In this document: positions 17,109 to 26,033 of the stretch, in pieces
Layout of the letters: every line of letters begins with the position of its first letter
Numbering within the stretch: the first letter of the stretch is position 1
Assembly: GCA_027365835.1 (NCBI GenBank)
Contig: DAHXLU010000061.1
Location: 1 to 29,179 of the forward strand
From: JAJZMA01 sp021850405
GTDB lineage: Bacteria; Chloroflexota; Dormibacteria; Aeolococcales; Aeolococcaceae
Length of the DNA: 29,179 bases
Direction: 5' to 3'
Position numbers and translations under genes: made by a program
Notes under the pieces: model-generated
Database searches by the model: none
Seen by the model: only the letters and a program-made list of their open reading frames with translations
What the model was told of the DNA's origin: nothing

Positions 17109-17936
17109 TCAGTGGTTATGCCAGCTATCTGGCTGCGATGGGTCACCAGGGTGTTCATATCCTGGCATGAAAACAGCCCGCTCCCTCACCAGACTGGCCG
17201 CCCAGAGCCCAAAGGCTGCTCTCTGTTTTGCGTGCAAAAGCAAATCTGCAATCTCATCTCCCTGATCTCCCTGCTCACCTTGCCCTGCCCCGGTAAGCCG
17301 TCTGCAAAGAACAATTGTGCTTCCGTCTGGAAAGCAAAGGCTCTCTCCGTCTGCCGCGGCACAAAGCCGCTCTCCAGTCTCTTGGGGAAAATCGGTGGGC
17401 AACACGGGAAAGGGACGTCCCTGGTTCATCGCCCTGCCGCTTCGCCACTGCCGTACAAGAAGCTGGGTGGAATTTTTCCCCTTCACAGAATTGCGCTTCA
17501 TGTAGGACGCAACTTCATCTGGTGAGACCCTCTCACACGCTGTAACCTGTTCATAAACAGCGCGGGCAGCAGGAGAACGGGCCAGTACAGCGACTACCAC
17601 GGTGCCAAGCTCAATCGAGAGCATTGGACCAGGAGCAAGCGAAGCTGGCTGTGCAGGCAGCTCCTCGCCTCCTGCCGGACTGCGGGCGAACGATGCCGCT
17701 GCATCACCTTTTTCCTCCCCTTCCGGACCCGTTGGCCCCATCCTTTGCGCCTCCTGAAGCAGGAGTGCCTCCAGGACCAGCACCTGGGTAGCCCAGCGGC
17801 GCAGCTGTCTTCCTGCTGGGACACCAGCAGGAGGAACAGGCAGGGTACCCGACCGACTCATCTCAACCACCAGTTCTTCAACATCGGCGGTTGTAATCAC
17901 CTGGTTGTCGGCCAGCGCTGCTGGTGTCGCCATCAT
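17109..17936 (-). CDS. Parvulin/SurA-like protein of unknown function beside GH38
   Basis: A 275-aa protein from ATG 17936, six bases after the mannosidase stop, with GGAGGGG about 11 bases upstream. The layout recalls SurA/PrsA-type folding factors: a short N-terminal helix (ITTADVEELVVEM), a RQLRRWATQVLVLEALLLQEAQR helix near 55-78, a low-complexity linker (about 80-115), then ARAVYEQVTACERVSPDEVASYMKRN, where parvulin-like proteins have the helix before their catalytic domain, and an FPDGSTIVLCRRL strand. There is no signal peptide or lipobox, so it should be cytosolic, unlike true PrsA. I recall similar proteins in actinobacterial sugar loci carrying misleading labels such as malonyl-CoA ACP transacylase; no acyltransferase motif is present. 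Isomerase activity is not demonstrated by any residue I can see. Confidence 0.6.
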   Translation of the reverse strand: MMATPAALADNQVITTADVEELVVEMSRSGTLPVPPAGVPAGRQLRRWATQVLVLEALLLQEAQRMGPTGPEGEEKGDAAASFARSPAGGEELPAQPASLAPGPMLSIELGTVVVAVLARSPAARAVYEQVTACERVSPDEVASYMKRNSVKGKNSTQLLVRQWRSGRAMNQGRPFPVLPTDFPQETGERLCAAADGESLCFPDGSTIVLCRRLTGAGQGEQGDQGDEIADLLLHAKQRAAFGLWAASLVRERAVFMPGYEHPGDPSQPDSWHNH

Positions 17937-17941
17937 GCGGG

Positions 17942-20900
17942 TTACACCCCTCCGGGGGGGAGAACCTGTAGCTGAACAGCAGGGCTGTATGCAATACGTC
18001 CAAACCACATAACCTTGAACATGCACCAGTAGCTGCCGGGTACTGTTCCGTGTGGTGCGAGCAGAGAGGTTTGCACAGGAGCGACGCTTTTTCCCATCAC
18101 CTCAAAGTGCTGGGCAGACGAGCTGGTAAACTGCCAGGTCCCCCATGGGGATACCAGCGCGACCTCGCCCCTTATCGCAAAGTGGGCTGTATTTTCAAGC
18201 AGCAGCTCAAGGTTTGCAGGCTCGCCGGGCACCATGGCAAGGCCAGATGGCAGGGCCGGAATTGTGACTGCCAGGAGATTGTCCAGCAAGGCCGGGGCGA
18301 TTGCGGTTCCCCACTGGTCCAGCAGTGCTATGTCCTGGCCAAGACTCCCTGGAAAAGGCTGCCCGTCCACCTTGCAGGTTGCCGCAAGCAGATAGCAGTT
18401 AGCTGCTCCCCCATCGTCTTGCGCAGGCTGTTGCTGGGCTGGAGGAGTTACCTGGACACTAAAGGAGGACCATCCCCCCGGGGGCAGGTGGATGCTTCTC
18501 TCAAGAGGGTCGGCGTCCCACCCCTCCGGAGGATCCACATGGACAAGAAAATCCAGCGCAGCGTCAGTGACATCCGAGCAAACGGTAACCAGAAAAGTGC
18601 CGGTGCCGGTCCCCTCCACAGAGACGGTGACAGGCTGGTTTCCCATGGGAGCCGCACCACGATTGTGGAGCCAGTACCTTGAAAAGAGGGGTAGTGGGCC
18701 ATCCCCTGCTCCATCTTCCCCTCTTTTCTCTGCGGGCCCATCCTGCAGGGCCCAGGACGGCATGGTAGTTTCCAGGAGTACTGTAGCTATTTCGCAGGGG
18801 CCCGTTTCCAGCACAACGCCTTCATTAGACAGGTGCAAATCTACCTTGCCTTCCTCTAGAAGATTGGCAGTAGCCGCCCCTTCAATGGGAAATCCAGGCC
18901 GCAGCAGCACCTTCTGCCTGTTGCCAAGACTCTCGTAAAGTCGGACTGCTACCTTGCAGCCTACCTTCTCAGCATGGTTCCCGCGTGAATATGGGTTACC
19001 CGCGAGCTTTAGCGCAGAAAGGAGCACTGCGGCATCCGGCTGTACCTCCAGGAACGAACGCTGCGGTGGCAGGGGTCCCCCATGGATGGAGGCCCTGACT
19101 GCAGCAAGTGGATGGTTGTAGGCGGCTGCCAGCCGCACAAAGCTGGCCTCCCTCCAGTCGCCAGTTCCAGATACAAGTGCATATTCAAATGTATGGGGCC
19201 AGTGCTGCAGCTGGAAGGCACTTCCATCTGGCACAGTCCGAACCGGCGGATTGATCCACACGCCAGACGGCCATCCGGTACACGAGCGCAGCAGTGAGAG
19301 ATACATGCTCCCCTCGGCATCCACCGCAAAGCCAGGTGTACCCCGGTTGACTATTCCAACACTTCTTCCTTCGTAAGCCAGGGGAGCGCATATTGTGCGG
19401 GGCTGGCCAACCGAAATACTTGCATCTTCCAGGTCCTCACAGAGCGCCTCGACTGCGCTTGCATTGCCATCCGTGCTCCCGAGCAAAAGTACCGGAAGAG
19501 CGTTCCGCCCGCTGACATCAACGTTGGGCCGCCACTCTCTTTCCCTCCCCCCAGATGGGGTAAGCAGCAAACGGGCGCAGCCCTGCTCCTGCAGCTGCCG
19601 CTCCCACTCCTGCCGCACAGTTACGTCCGACTCCTGGAGGAGTTGGCCTACCATCTCATTGTCATTGGGCATTCCAACAACGATCCGCGTGTCAGGCACA
19701 TTGGAGTCAAAGTCGAGATTGCCATACCGACTCCCATCTGCTGTGGAGCAGGTGGAGGTGACCCCACACCGCACCAGCGCAACCGCGAGCGGCCGACCCA
19801 GTTTGGCATAGTCATTTGCGGAGGGCAGCACGATCTCAGCAACACCAACGGCACACTCCACCCGGGCCTTCCCAGGGTGTGCCTCTCCGAGTGCGCCCTG
19901 CTCTCCGGTAGCAGGAGTGCTCTCGCCGGGGTCGTGGACCACGATCCTGACAGCACTGCTCTGCCCAAACCAGTGATAGGCAGGATTATCCAGCGTCCAT
20001 GGTGCAACTGCTGTGTCTGAATCCGGATAGGCAACCGAGCGTCCGATGACGGCGTCCCCCACCTCAGCCACAGGCAACGCACCAGGAATCGGACAATTCC
20101 ACCTGACGCGCAGCAACTGGTCAGAGCCGTCAAACGACGGGATGTCGGTCCTGCACTCGACAATCGCAGAGTTGACGCGCAGGAGCAACGTCTGCACATA
20201 GTGCAGGGTGCCGAGTACACCCTCAACCACAATCTGCTCACCCATGCTGCTCCTTTGCGCACTGCAGGAGATGGCGGGCCGGGCAGCCGCCGACAGCACC
20301 TCCCCTTTTGGCAACAGGTGCCAGGGTCCCTCATGAAACTCAGGGTGTTCGGGATACTCCGGGTACAGCAGGAGCTCGTTTCCAAGCCCGCCTGGAGGAA
20401 TCAGGGAAACGCCCATGACCAGGTCGACAAGCTCACAAACACAGCCTCCCTGGTTATCGTCAACGGTAAGGCGAAATCGGCTGTTGGAGATGGTCATCCC
20501 CTCCATGGACTCCCAGCCGTCCCCAGCCTGTACTGCAATTCCTGGAGTGGCATGCCCCTGCGTATCCATCACGGCAGCAGCACCGGGAATGGAGGCGCCA
20601 GCGACCCGGACAGCATCAGGCTCGGGATCAGCCGGATCAGCCGCACCAGATAGAGGCAGCAGCCAGAAGCTTCTGTAGCCGAGCGAGGGCACATCCCTGG
20701 CAAAGAAGGAAAGCGTTCCAGCATCAAAAAATGCGGGCAACAGGCTTCCATCAGCATCGGCTATCCGCGCAGGGCGCCCAACAGGAATGGTTACCCATTC
20801 GCTGCGCAAAAACGAGAGCGAGTTGAACACGGTGACCGCCTCACCGCTCACCGAGGCTCGGAGCCCCGATCCCACCCCTGCTGTGTCTATCATGGATTCA

Positions 20901-22426
20901 AGATTGGCAAGTGACCTGTCAAGCTTCCGGGAAGCCAGCTCCCATGCCTCCCGCCAGCCTGCCAGCAGATCGATATACACCTGATCAGACTCCGATCCAG
21001 TAATGCCATCGTGATGAGCACCGAACAGCAGCTGTCGCCACGCAAGGTCAAACTCCGCAGCAGGATAATCGAAGCCACCCACAATATGTGCAAGGGTTGC
21101 AAATTTTTCTGCGTCCAGAAGCACATTCTCTGCCGCACGGTTGGCCTGCTTGGTGTCTATGTACGAAACATCCTTCCCGGTATATACAGGATTCATATCC
21201 CGGGTCTGCGGCGAAAGTGTCTTGCCAGTTTCTGAAAGTGATTCCGACACTGCAGAAAAAAAGAGCCCTGGTGTAGAGCAGACAAACCGGGGCCAGACGT
21301 ACCGGCTGTTCCACTCACGCTCTATTGCAGTCACCCAGCGGTTGGGAGGAGTGTAGTCTCCCCCTACTGGCAGCAACACGTTCCGGGTTGCTGCTGCATC
21401 TTTGAGCATCGTAAAGAGGCGATACGCTTCCTCACAGGCTTCTTCCAGGCTGGTCGCGGCCTCAAGCGACCAGCCTGCGCCATAATGCCCAGCCATGTAG
21501 CTGGTAACCAGCCCGCCGCCTCCGGGCGATATCCACTCAAACTCGGATGGAAACTGCATACCAGCAACACTGGTACGTACATCCTGGTAGGTGCCGTGGC
21601 CCATATTCGGACCCCACTGGTGAAAGGGTCCCCTGGCCCATGAGCTGGAAGTAAGGCCAGCGTCTGCCATAATGCCAGGAAACTGGGGATCGTGCCCAAA
21701 TACGTCGAGCTGCCAGGCTGTCCTGGGATCGGCTCCCAGGATGTCGCGCTGGAAACCCGCCCCGTAGACAGCGTTACGAATGGTAGTTTCGGGCGAAGTG
21801 AGATTGGTGTTGGGCTCGTTGTATGCTCCCCCCATGATCTCAAGCCGCCCCTCGGCCATGAGCTGGCGTAGTACCTGCCTGTCTTGCGGAAACATGTCCC
21901 AGTAGGGCTTCAGGTAGTCAGCCTCAGCCAGGACAAACCTGTACAGGGGGTCACGCAGGGCTGTTGCCATATGTGCCTTTACCAGCGCAAATCCATGCTG
22001 GGATACTGCACTCCGCCATGGCTGCGCCATTGGGTACCGGTCCCACTCACTGGTATACCCAGCCTGCGTGTTCCACCATACCGGGTCGTAATGAAAATGG
22101 GACACCATATGCATGGTCCACCCTGGCTCTGCAACAGTCAGCCATCCAGCAGCCGTTGCAGACTGGTCCTCAACGCCGACCCTGACCATAATGGGCACCC
22201 TGCTGCCCACGCCAGCGCTGGTCGAGACGGGTACCTCACAGAGAACTGCTGGTCCCTGGACGAGCAGTTCCCCGGAAGCCTCTCCAGAGATCTGCACCAG
22301 TACAGGAGCTTCTGTTACTGCGCCTCCCAGCAACACCCGCACAAGCTGCAGTGGTGCCCCTACACTCCCGGCAAAGCATTCACGGGAGGTTATGTCCTGG
22401 ATTGAAAGAGCGGCCATGGTCCCCAT
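17942..22426 (-). CDS. Glycoside hydrolase family 38 alpha-mannosidase, oversized
   Basis: A 1494-aa retaining alpha-mannosidase. After a 100-residue N-terminal domain comes the catalytic barrel: HFHYDPVW (H110, H112, D114, W117; zinc ligands), the nucleophile in WQLDVFGHDPQFPGIM (D241), and GAHHDGITGSESDQ near 470, the GH38 counterpart of the HHDAITGT motif. Beta-sandwich domains typical of GH38 follow. From about residue 1255 an NEW3-like Ig domain appears (VHVDPPEGWDADP then LPPGGWSSFSVQVTPP) and then a last beta domain. Usual bacterial GH38 enzymes are about 800-1050 aa, so this one is long. No signal peptide, hence probably cytosolic. It lies between pepN and the parvulin-like gene. Substrate linkage cannot be read; mannosyl-inositol or N-glycan fragments are candidates. 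ATG 22417 is an alternative start. Confidence 0.93.
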   Translation of the reverse strand: MGTMAALSIQDITSRECFAGSVGAPLQLVRVLLGGAVTEAPVLVQISGEASGELLVQGPAVLCEVPVSTSAGVGSRVPIMVRVGVEDQSATAAGWLTVAEPGWTMHMVSHFHYDPVWWNTQAGYTSEWDRYPMAQPWRSAVSQHGFALVKAHMATALRDPLYRFVLAEADYLKPYWDMFPQDRQVLRQLMAEGRLEIMGGAYNEPNTNLTSPETTIRNAVYGAGFQRDILGADPRTAWQLDVFGHDPQFPGIMADAGLTSSSWARGPFHQWGPNMGHGTYQDVRTSVAGMQFPSEFEWISPGGGGLVTSYMAGHYGAGWSLEAATSLEEACEEAYRLFTMLKDAAATRNVLLPVGGDYTPPNRWVTAIEREWNSRYVWPRFVCSTPGLFFSAVSESLSETGKTLSPQTRDMNPVYTGKDVSYIDTKQANRAAENVLLDAEKFATLAHIVGGFDYPAAEFDLAWRQLLFGAHHDGITGSESDQVYIDLLAGWREAWELASRKLDRSLANLESMIDTAGVGSGLRASVSGEAVTVFNSLSFLRSEWVTIPVGRPARIADADGSLLPAFFDAGTLSFFARDVPSLGYRSFWLLPLSGAADPADPEPDAVRVAGASIPGAAAVMDTQGHATPGIAVQAGDGWESMEGMTISNSRFRLTVDDNQGGCVCELVDLVMGVSLIPPGGLGNELLLYPEYPEHPEFHEGPWHLLPKGEVLSAAARPAISCSAQRSSMGEQIVVEGVLGTLHYVQTLLLRVNSAIVECRTDIPSFDGSDQLLRVRWNCPIPGALPVAEVGDAVIGRSVAYPDSDTAVAPWTLDNPAYHWFGQSSAVRIVVHDPGESTPATGEQGALGEAHPGKARVECAVGVAEIVLPSANDYAKLGRPLAVALVRCGVTSTCSTADGSRYGNLDFDSNVPDTRIVVGMPNDNEMVGQLLQESDVTVRQEWERQLQEQGCARLLLTPSGGREREWRPNVDVSGRNALPVLLLGSTDGNASAVEALCEDLEDASISVGQPRTICAPLAYEGRSVGIVNRGTPGFAVDAEGSMYLSLLRSCTGWPSGVWINPPVRTVPDGSAFQLQHWPHTFEYALVSGTGDWREASFVRLAAAYNHPLAAVRASIHGGPLPPQRSFLEVQPDAAVLLSALKLAGNPYSRGNHAEKVGCKVAVRLYESLGNRQKVLLRPGFPIEGAATANLLEEGKVDLHLSNEGVVLETGPCEIATVLLETTMPSWALQDGPAEKRGEDGAGDGPLPLFSRYWLHNRGAAPMGNQPVTVSVEGTGTGTFLVTVCSDVTDAALDFLVHVDPPEGWDADPLERSIHLPPGGWSSFSVQVTPPAQQQPAQDDGGAANCYLLAATCKVDGQPFPGSLGQDIALLDQWGTAIAPALLDNLLAVTIPALPSGLAMVPGEPANLELLLENTAHFAIRGEVALVSPWGTWQFTSSSAQHFEVMGKSVAPVQTSLLAPHGTVPGSYWCMFKVMWFGRIAYSPAVQLQVLPPGGV

Positions 22427-22433
22427 ACGATCG

Positions 22434-22456
22434 TGCCAGGACAGGATGCCCTGGCA
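22434..22456. promoter_or_regulatory. Inverted repeat just upstream of the GH38 start
   Basis: TGCCAGG (22434-22440) and CCTGGCA (22450-22456) form a perfect 7-bp inverted repeat with a 9-bp spacer, 8 bp upstream of the GH38 start codon. It could be an operator or a leader hairpin. The same heptamer occurs in the iol leader. Confidence 0.35.
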
Positions 22457-22529
22457 ACATCTCCAGTTTACTCTGCAAGGTGCTTGCTAACTGCCACTTG
22501 CGCAGATGCAATGTGAAAGGCTGCCTACC

Positions 22530-25199
22530 CTAGTGGGTAGAAATTCCTCCAACGCCAGGGGGCTGTGCCCGTAGCGCCCGGAGTGACACGTGGCGCGCCG
22601 CCAGGGCCCGGACCACATCGTCCTTACCTTCCAGAATATAGCGCCGGGCCGAGGCTGTCACATGGCTCTGCCTCGTCGCTACCTCTGCAATGGCAAGGGT
22701 GTCGGAACCGATATCAGGGAAAAGGCCCCGCACGATGGCAGCTACATCCTTTTCCGAGCGCTTCTGGCAGATTTCGTCAACCATGGATGGATATCTGACG
22801 CGGTACTGCTTGCGCAGTCCCTCCCTGCCAGCATTGAAACCGGCAATCAGTGCCCGCAGGTTCTGTGGAGTCATCTGGGGATCACCTGGCCGTGTACTGC
22901 CCTCAGTGATCAACCGGTACGCCTCCGCCTTGGCGCTGCGGGTGGGCAGCGATGCGCGGCAGCGAAGCGCAGCTGCCTCCCCCTGGAGGGAACTGTCAGC
23001 GGCAAGTTCTGCAGCTATCTCCTTCTTGCCGATGGCACCAGCAGCAGCAAGGCTGGCAACTATTGCCCAGCGCATGTCAGTGCCTGGCGCAACATCAATG
23101 AGATCTATGCTCTCAGTACCATCCAGCAGTCCTGAAAGCAGGGAGATGTACTGCTGGTTTACGTGGTGAGCCTGGTCGCGATAGGCAGCACACCCCACAA
23201 AGGTGGACATCCAGCTTACCTGCTGCTGGGCGGTATTGCCTGGCTTCTTTAGCTGGCGATAGGCAAGGTCTGCCAGGCTCTCGCGCAGTTCATCACGCAG
23301 GGATGGATGTGCATAGGCTGCCATTGTCGCCCTGGCCCCGGCAAGCACGCTCTCAACTGTTGTGAGATCGGTTTCATCCGCGACAAACTTTACGGCTGTA
23401 GCGACCAGATCCTGGGCTGGCATCTGTGCATCGCGGGTCATATCCAGCAGCGCACTCCATAGCTGTTTGCGGGCGAGTGGATCTTCCACCTTGCCGAGCG
23501 ACGAGATGGCAGTCTGAAGGGAGGCAGGATCCAGGGCAATCTTGGTGTAGGTCAGATCCCCGTCATTCACCAGAATGAGGGCTGGGGCTGGTTTGCCCTC
23601 AAGCTCGGCAATAGGGGTGGCTGCCCCTGACACCCGAACCGGCACTGATTCGCGGAGCCTGATCCTGCCGTCCTTGTCAAGGTCGTAGAGGCCGATCCGG
23701 AGCACATGCTCACGTAGCTGTGGATGCGCCGGCAGTGCTGCTGTCTGGTTCACCACAAAGTTTTTCAGCTTTCCGTTCTGGTCAACAGAGAAAGACGGTG
23801 ACAGAACATTGACACCTGCAGCCAGCAGCCACTCTGAAGCCCATCCCGAAAGATCCACTCCTGCTGCCTTGGCGACAGCGCCGAGAAAATCAGCGAGGGT
23901 AGCGTTGCCTTCCCGGAACCTGGGGAAATAGTTCTCGCGCAGGCCACGCCAGACAGTCTCCTCCTTGACAGCTGCCGCAAGCTGGGAAACTACAGCGGAT
24001 CCTTTTTCATATGTGATGCGGTCGAAAACCTCGTCCACTACCGCGGTGGAGCGGATCGGCTGCTCTATGGGGTGGGTACTGCTTTTCTGGTCCAGATTTG
24101 CCGCCGAACGCTTGGCATCGTTGTCCTGGATAGCTCCGTTGCGGTAGGCACTTACGAGCGGTGTAATCATGCTCCCACCCCAGGTTGCAAACGACTCATT
24201 AAGCCAGATGCCGTTCCACCACTTGGGAGAGACCAGGTTGCCAAACCACTGGTGCACAAGTTCATGCACGATGCAGTTGGCACGCCATTCGCGTGCCGCA
24301 AGTGGCGCACCACCACGCAGTATTACAGCCTCAGCAAAGGTAACAAGCCCTGCATTCTCCATGGCCCCTGCCTGGAAACCGGGGACGACCACCTGCAGGT
24401 ACTGGGAGTAGGGGAACTCTACACCCAGCCGGTCGCTAAGCAACCGGATTGCACCCGGGGAAGACCTGGTTCCTTTAAGAATGGAAAACCATTCATCGGC
24501 ATCCGGCGCCAGCAGGTTTGCCTGGGAGGCACGGCAATAAAGGGCAATGGGGATGGAGCGGCCATCGCGGGTAACATAGGGATCGGTCCGAAAGACGTGG
24601 AACGGGCCGGCAACAAATGCGGTCAGATAGGTAGAGAGCACCTCACTCTCAGGAAATTCCCACTCCTCCACGCCTGGCCGTACGGGCCGGCGTGCTCCCT
24701 CAGGACGGTTGTTCAGCACCGTCCAGTCAGATGGCGCAGTGATGGACCACCTGAATTTCCCCTTGATATCAGGCTGGTCGAAGCATGCAAACACGGTATG
24801 GGCGGAAAAGTGCTCAAACTGTGTGTGCAGGTAGGGGCGATCTCCATCCTGGGCATCAGTGACGCGGGTCAGCCCCTGCCCGTCGCTCGAGTACTGGTGC
24901 TGACTACGCACGACAAGGGTGTTGTGGGCAAGCAGCCCTGGCAGTGTGATGCGCCCATCCTGCCAGGCTGACCGTGGCAGCGTCTTCCCGTTGAGAATGA
25001 TCTCTGACACGTCCGCAGCGACGAGATCAATAAAGCTGTCTGCCCCAGGGCGGGTACAGTCAAATTCCACCTGAGTGACGGTGGAGTAGCTGTCGCCCAC
25101 AGTGTCAGAGACATCAACTGCAGTGTGATACCGTGGGCTGGCTATGATTTCGGCGCGCTCTTCTGCTTCCGCCTGTGTCAGTTCATCCCGCATAGCCAT
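22530..25199 (-). CDS. pepN: Aminopeptidase N, M1 family zinc metallopeptidase
   Basis: Removes N-terminal residues from peptides in the cytosol. I chose ATG 25199 (889 aa) because GGAGGAA lies six bases upstream; the frame is open to a TTG at 25241. The N-terminal beta domain (about 20-205) is followed by the substrate motif GAMEN (278-282), the zinc site HELVH (H312, E313, H316) and the third ligand in WLNESFATW (E335), spaced as in M1 enzymes. The C-terminal ERAP1-like helical half covers about residues 510-880. The opening LTQAEAEERAEII is typical of actinobacterial PepN. It is the first gene on its transcript, 103 bp ahead of GH38, and may simply share a promoter without functional linkage. 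Confidence 0.95.
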   Translation of the reverse strand: MAMRDELTQAEAEERAEIIASPRYHTAVDVSDTVGDSYSTVTQVEFDCTRPGADSFIDLVAADVSEIILNGKTLPRSAWQDGRITLPGLLAHNTLVVRSQHQYSSDGQGLTRVTDAQDGDRPYLHTQFEHFSAHTVFACFDQPDIKGKFRWSITAPSDWTVLNNRPEGARRPVRPGVEEWEFPESEVLSTYLTAFVAGPFHVFRTDPYVTRDGRSIPIALYCRASQANLLAPDADEWFSILKGTRSSPGAIRLLSDRLGVEFPYSQYLQVVVPGFQAGAMENAGLVTFAEAVILRGGAPLAAREWRANCIVHELVHQWFGNLVSPKWWNGIWLNESFATWGGSMITPLVSAYRNGAIQDNDAKRSAANLDQKSSTHPIEQPIRSTAVVDEVFDRITYEKGSAVVSQLAAAVKEETVWRGLRENYFPRFREGNATLADFLGAVAKAAGVDLSGWASEWLLAAGVNVLSPSFSVDQNGKLKNFVVNQTAALPAHPQLREHVLRIGLYDLDKDGRIRLRESVPVRVSGAATPIAELEGKPAPALILVNDGDLTYTKIALDPASLQTAISSLGKVEDPLARKQLWSALLDMTRDAQMPAQDLVATAVKFVADETDLTTVESVLAGARATMAAYAHPSLRDELRESLADLAYRQLKKPGNTAQQQVSWMSTFVGCAAYRDQAHHVNQQYISLLSGLLDGTESIDLIDVAPGTDMRWAIVASLAAAGAIGKKEIAAELAADSSLQGEAAALRCRASLPTRSAKAEAYRLITEGSTRPGDPQMTPQNLRALIAGFNAGREGLRKQYRVRYPSMVDEICQKRSEKDVAAIVRGLFPDIGSDTLAIAEVATRQSHVTASARRYILEGKDDVVRALAARHVSLRALRAQPPGVGGISTH

Positions 25200-25364
25200 T
25201 GGTGCTTCCTCCATCAACTCACTCGAGCCCATGATCCTCAAAAAGCCGTGGCTCCTCTCCAGCGTTTACGGACCGGCAATATCCCACTGACATTCCCACA
25301 CCGGAACTGCCCACTCCTGACCAGACCCATGCCCGCCGCGTTGGCAGATCTCCCAGAGCTCCAA

Positions 25365-25394
25365 ACTATACCGTAGAGGGTAGTCGTCTGTCGA
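25365..25394 (-). promoter_or_regulatory. Promoter candidate for pepN
   Basis: On the minus strand TCGACA (25389-25394) and TATAGT (25365-25370) each match the vegetative consensus at five of six positions with an 18-bp spacer. This predicts a leader of roughly 160 nt before the pepN ATG. Confidence 0.5.
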
Positions 25395-25760
25395 AGCGTG
25401 TAGCAGGGCAACCTCTCCAGCACTGCCTTACCCTTCGCGACGGGAATCCGCCCCTCCGCAGGGCGAAGCGGCACGAAATCCCTTTGATGGGCTGTTCACG
25501 CAGGTTATCCTGGGTTCGTGGAATCGGCTCCATACGACACGTCAGTCTGGCACCGTGTGCCCGTCGTGAGTAGTCGTCTGGGATTGTTGTCCGAGCAATG
25601 GAGGTTGTCAACAGACCAAGGTAAGGCGCAGTCTGGCGGGTAATTGGCAGGGGTATCCCGCCCGGACCTGTTGACCGACTGCAGGCAAACGTGGGTGTAG
25701 AGACAAGGCCAGCGGGTTCCGTAGCGGTGTACCACGTTGTGCCCACAATAAACAGGTTGG
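25395..25760. other. Intergenic region between pepN and the Phd/PIN pair
   Basis: No ORF here looks protein-like; the open frames lack family features and ribosome binding sites. I see an 11-bp direct repeat, GTAGTCGTCTG, at 25380-25390 and 25570-25580, whose first copy overlaps the pepN -35 region. No tRNA or obvious mobile-element end is present. Confidence 0.4.
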
Positions 25761-25770
25761 CCACGTGGAA

Positions 25771-25799
25771 TTGACAGCGTGTGATGCGACCGGTATTAT
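25771..25799 (+). promoter_or_regulatory. Consensus promoter of the Phd/PIN pair, leaderless placement
   Basis: TTGACA (25771-25776), a 17-bp spacer and TATTAT (25794-25799), the best promoter match in the window. The antitoxin ATG begins six bases after the -10, so transcription should start at the start codon. The palindrome CCACGTGG (25761-25768) sits just upstream and may be an operator. Confidence 0.75.
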
Positions 25800-25805
25800 G
25801 ACCAT

Positions 25806-26033
25806 ATGTCCAGAAGGCTGACTGCTACAGAGACCAAGGCAAAACTTCTGTCCATCTTGAATGAGGTTGAAGGTGGAGAGGAGGTTGAGATCACCAGGCA
25901 TGGCCGTACCATCGCGCGGCTGCTCCCAGCCTACGGCCCGTCTGCTCTTCGCGGTGCGCTCGCTGGTGCAGCTGCAACCACAGCGACCGATCTGGAGCTC
26001 TTCGGCACTGGGATCACCTGGAATGCGCAGTGA
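25806..26033 (+). CDS. Phd/YefM-family antitoxin
   Basis: A 75-aa antitoxin. The N-terminal DNA-binding and dimerisation part shows the Phd/YefM pattern: LTATETKAKLLSILNEVEGGEEVEIT followed by RHGRTIARLLP, the conserved 'hG.piA.l.P' strand. The C-terminal 30 residues (ALRGALAGAAATTATDLELF) would wrap the toxin. It likely represses its own promoter together with the toxin. The stop overlaps the toxin start by four bases (ATGA), the normal type II arrangement. There is no Shine-Dalgarno, in keeping with the leaderless promoter directly upstream. Confidence 0.9.
   Translation: MSRRLTATETKAKLLSILNEVEGGEEVEITRHGRTIARLLPAYGPSALRGALAGAAATTATDLELFGTGITWNAQ

Noticed and set aside
19648..20385. 245-aa minus-strand frame within GH38
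   Set aside because: It is out of frame with the mannosidase and has a Ser/Arg/Cys-rich composition typical of a shadow frame.
24072..24971. 299-aa open frame on the plus strand inside pepN
   Set aside because: It lies opposite the conserved M1 catalytic domain and its product has no recognisable pattern.
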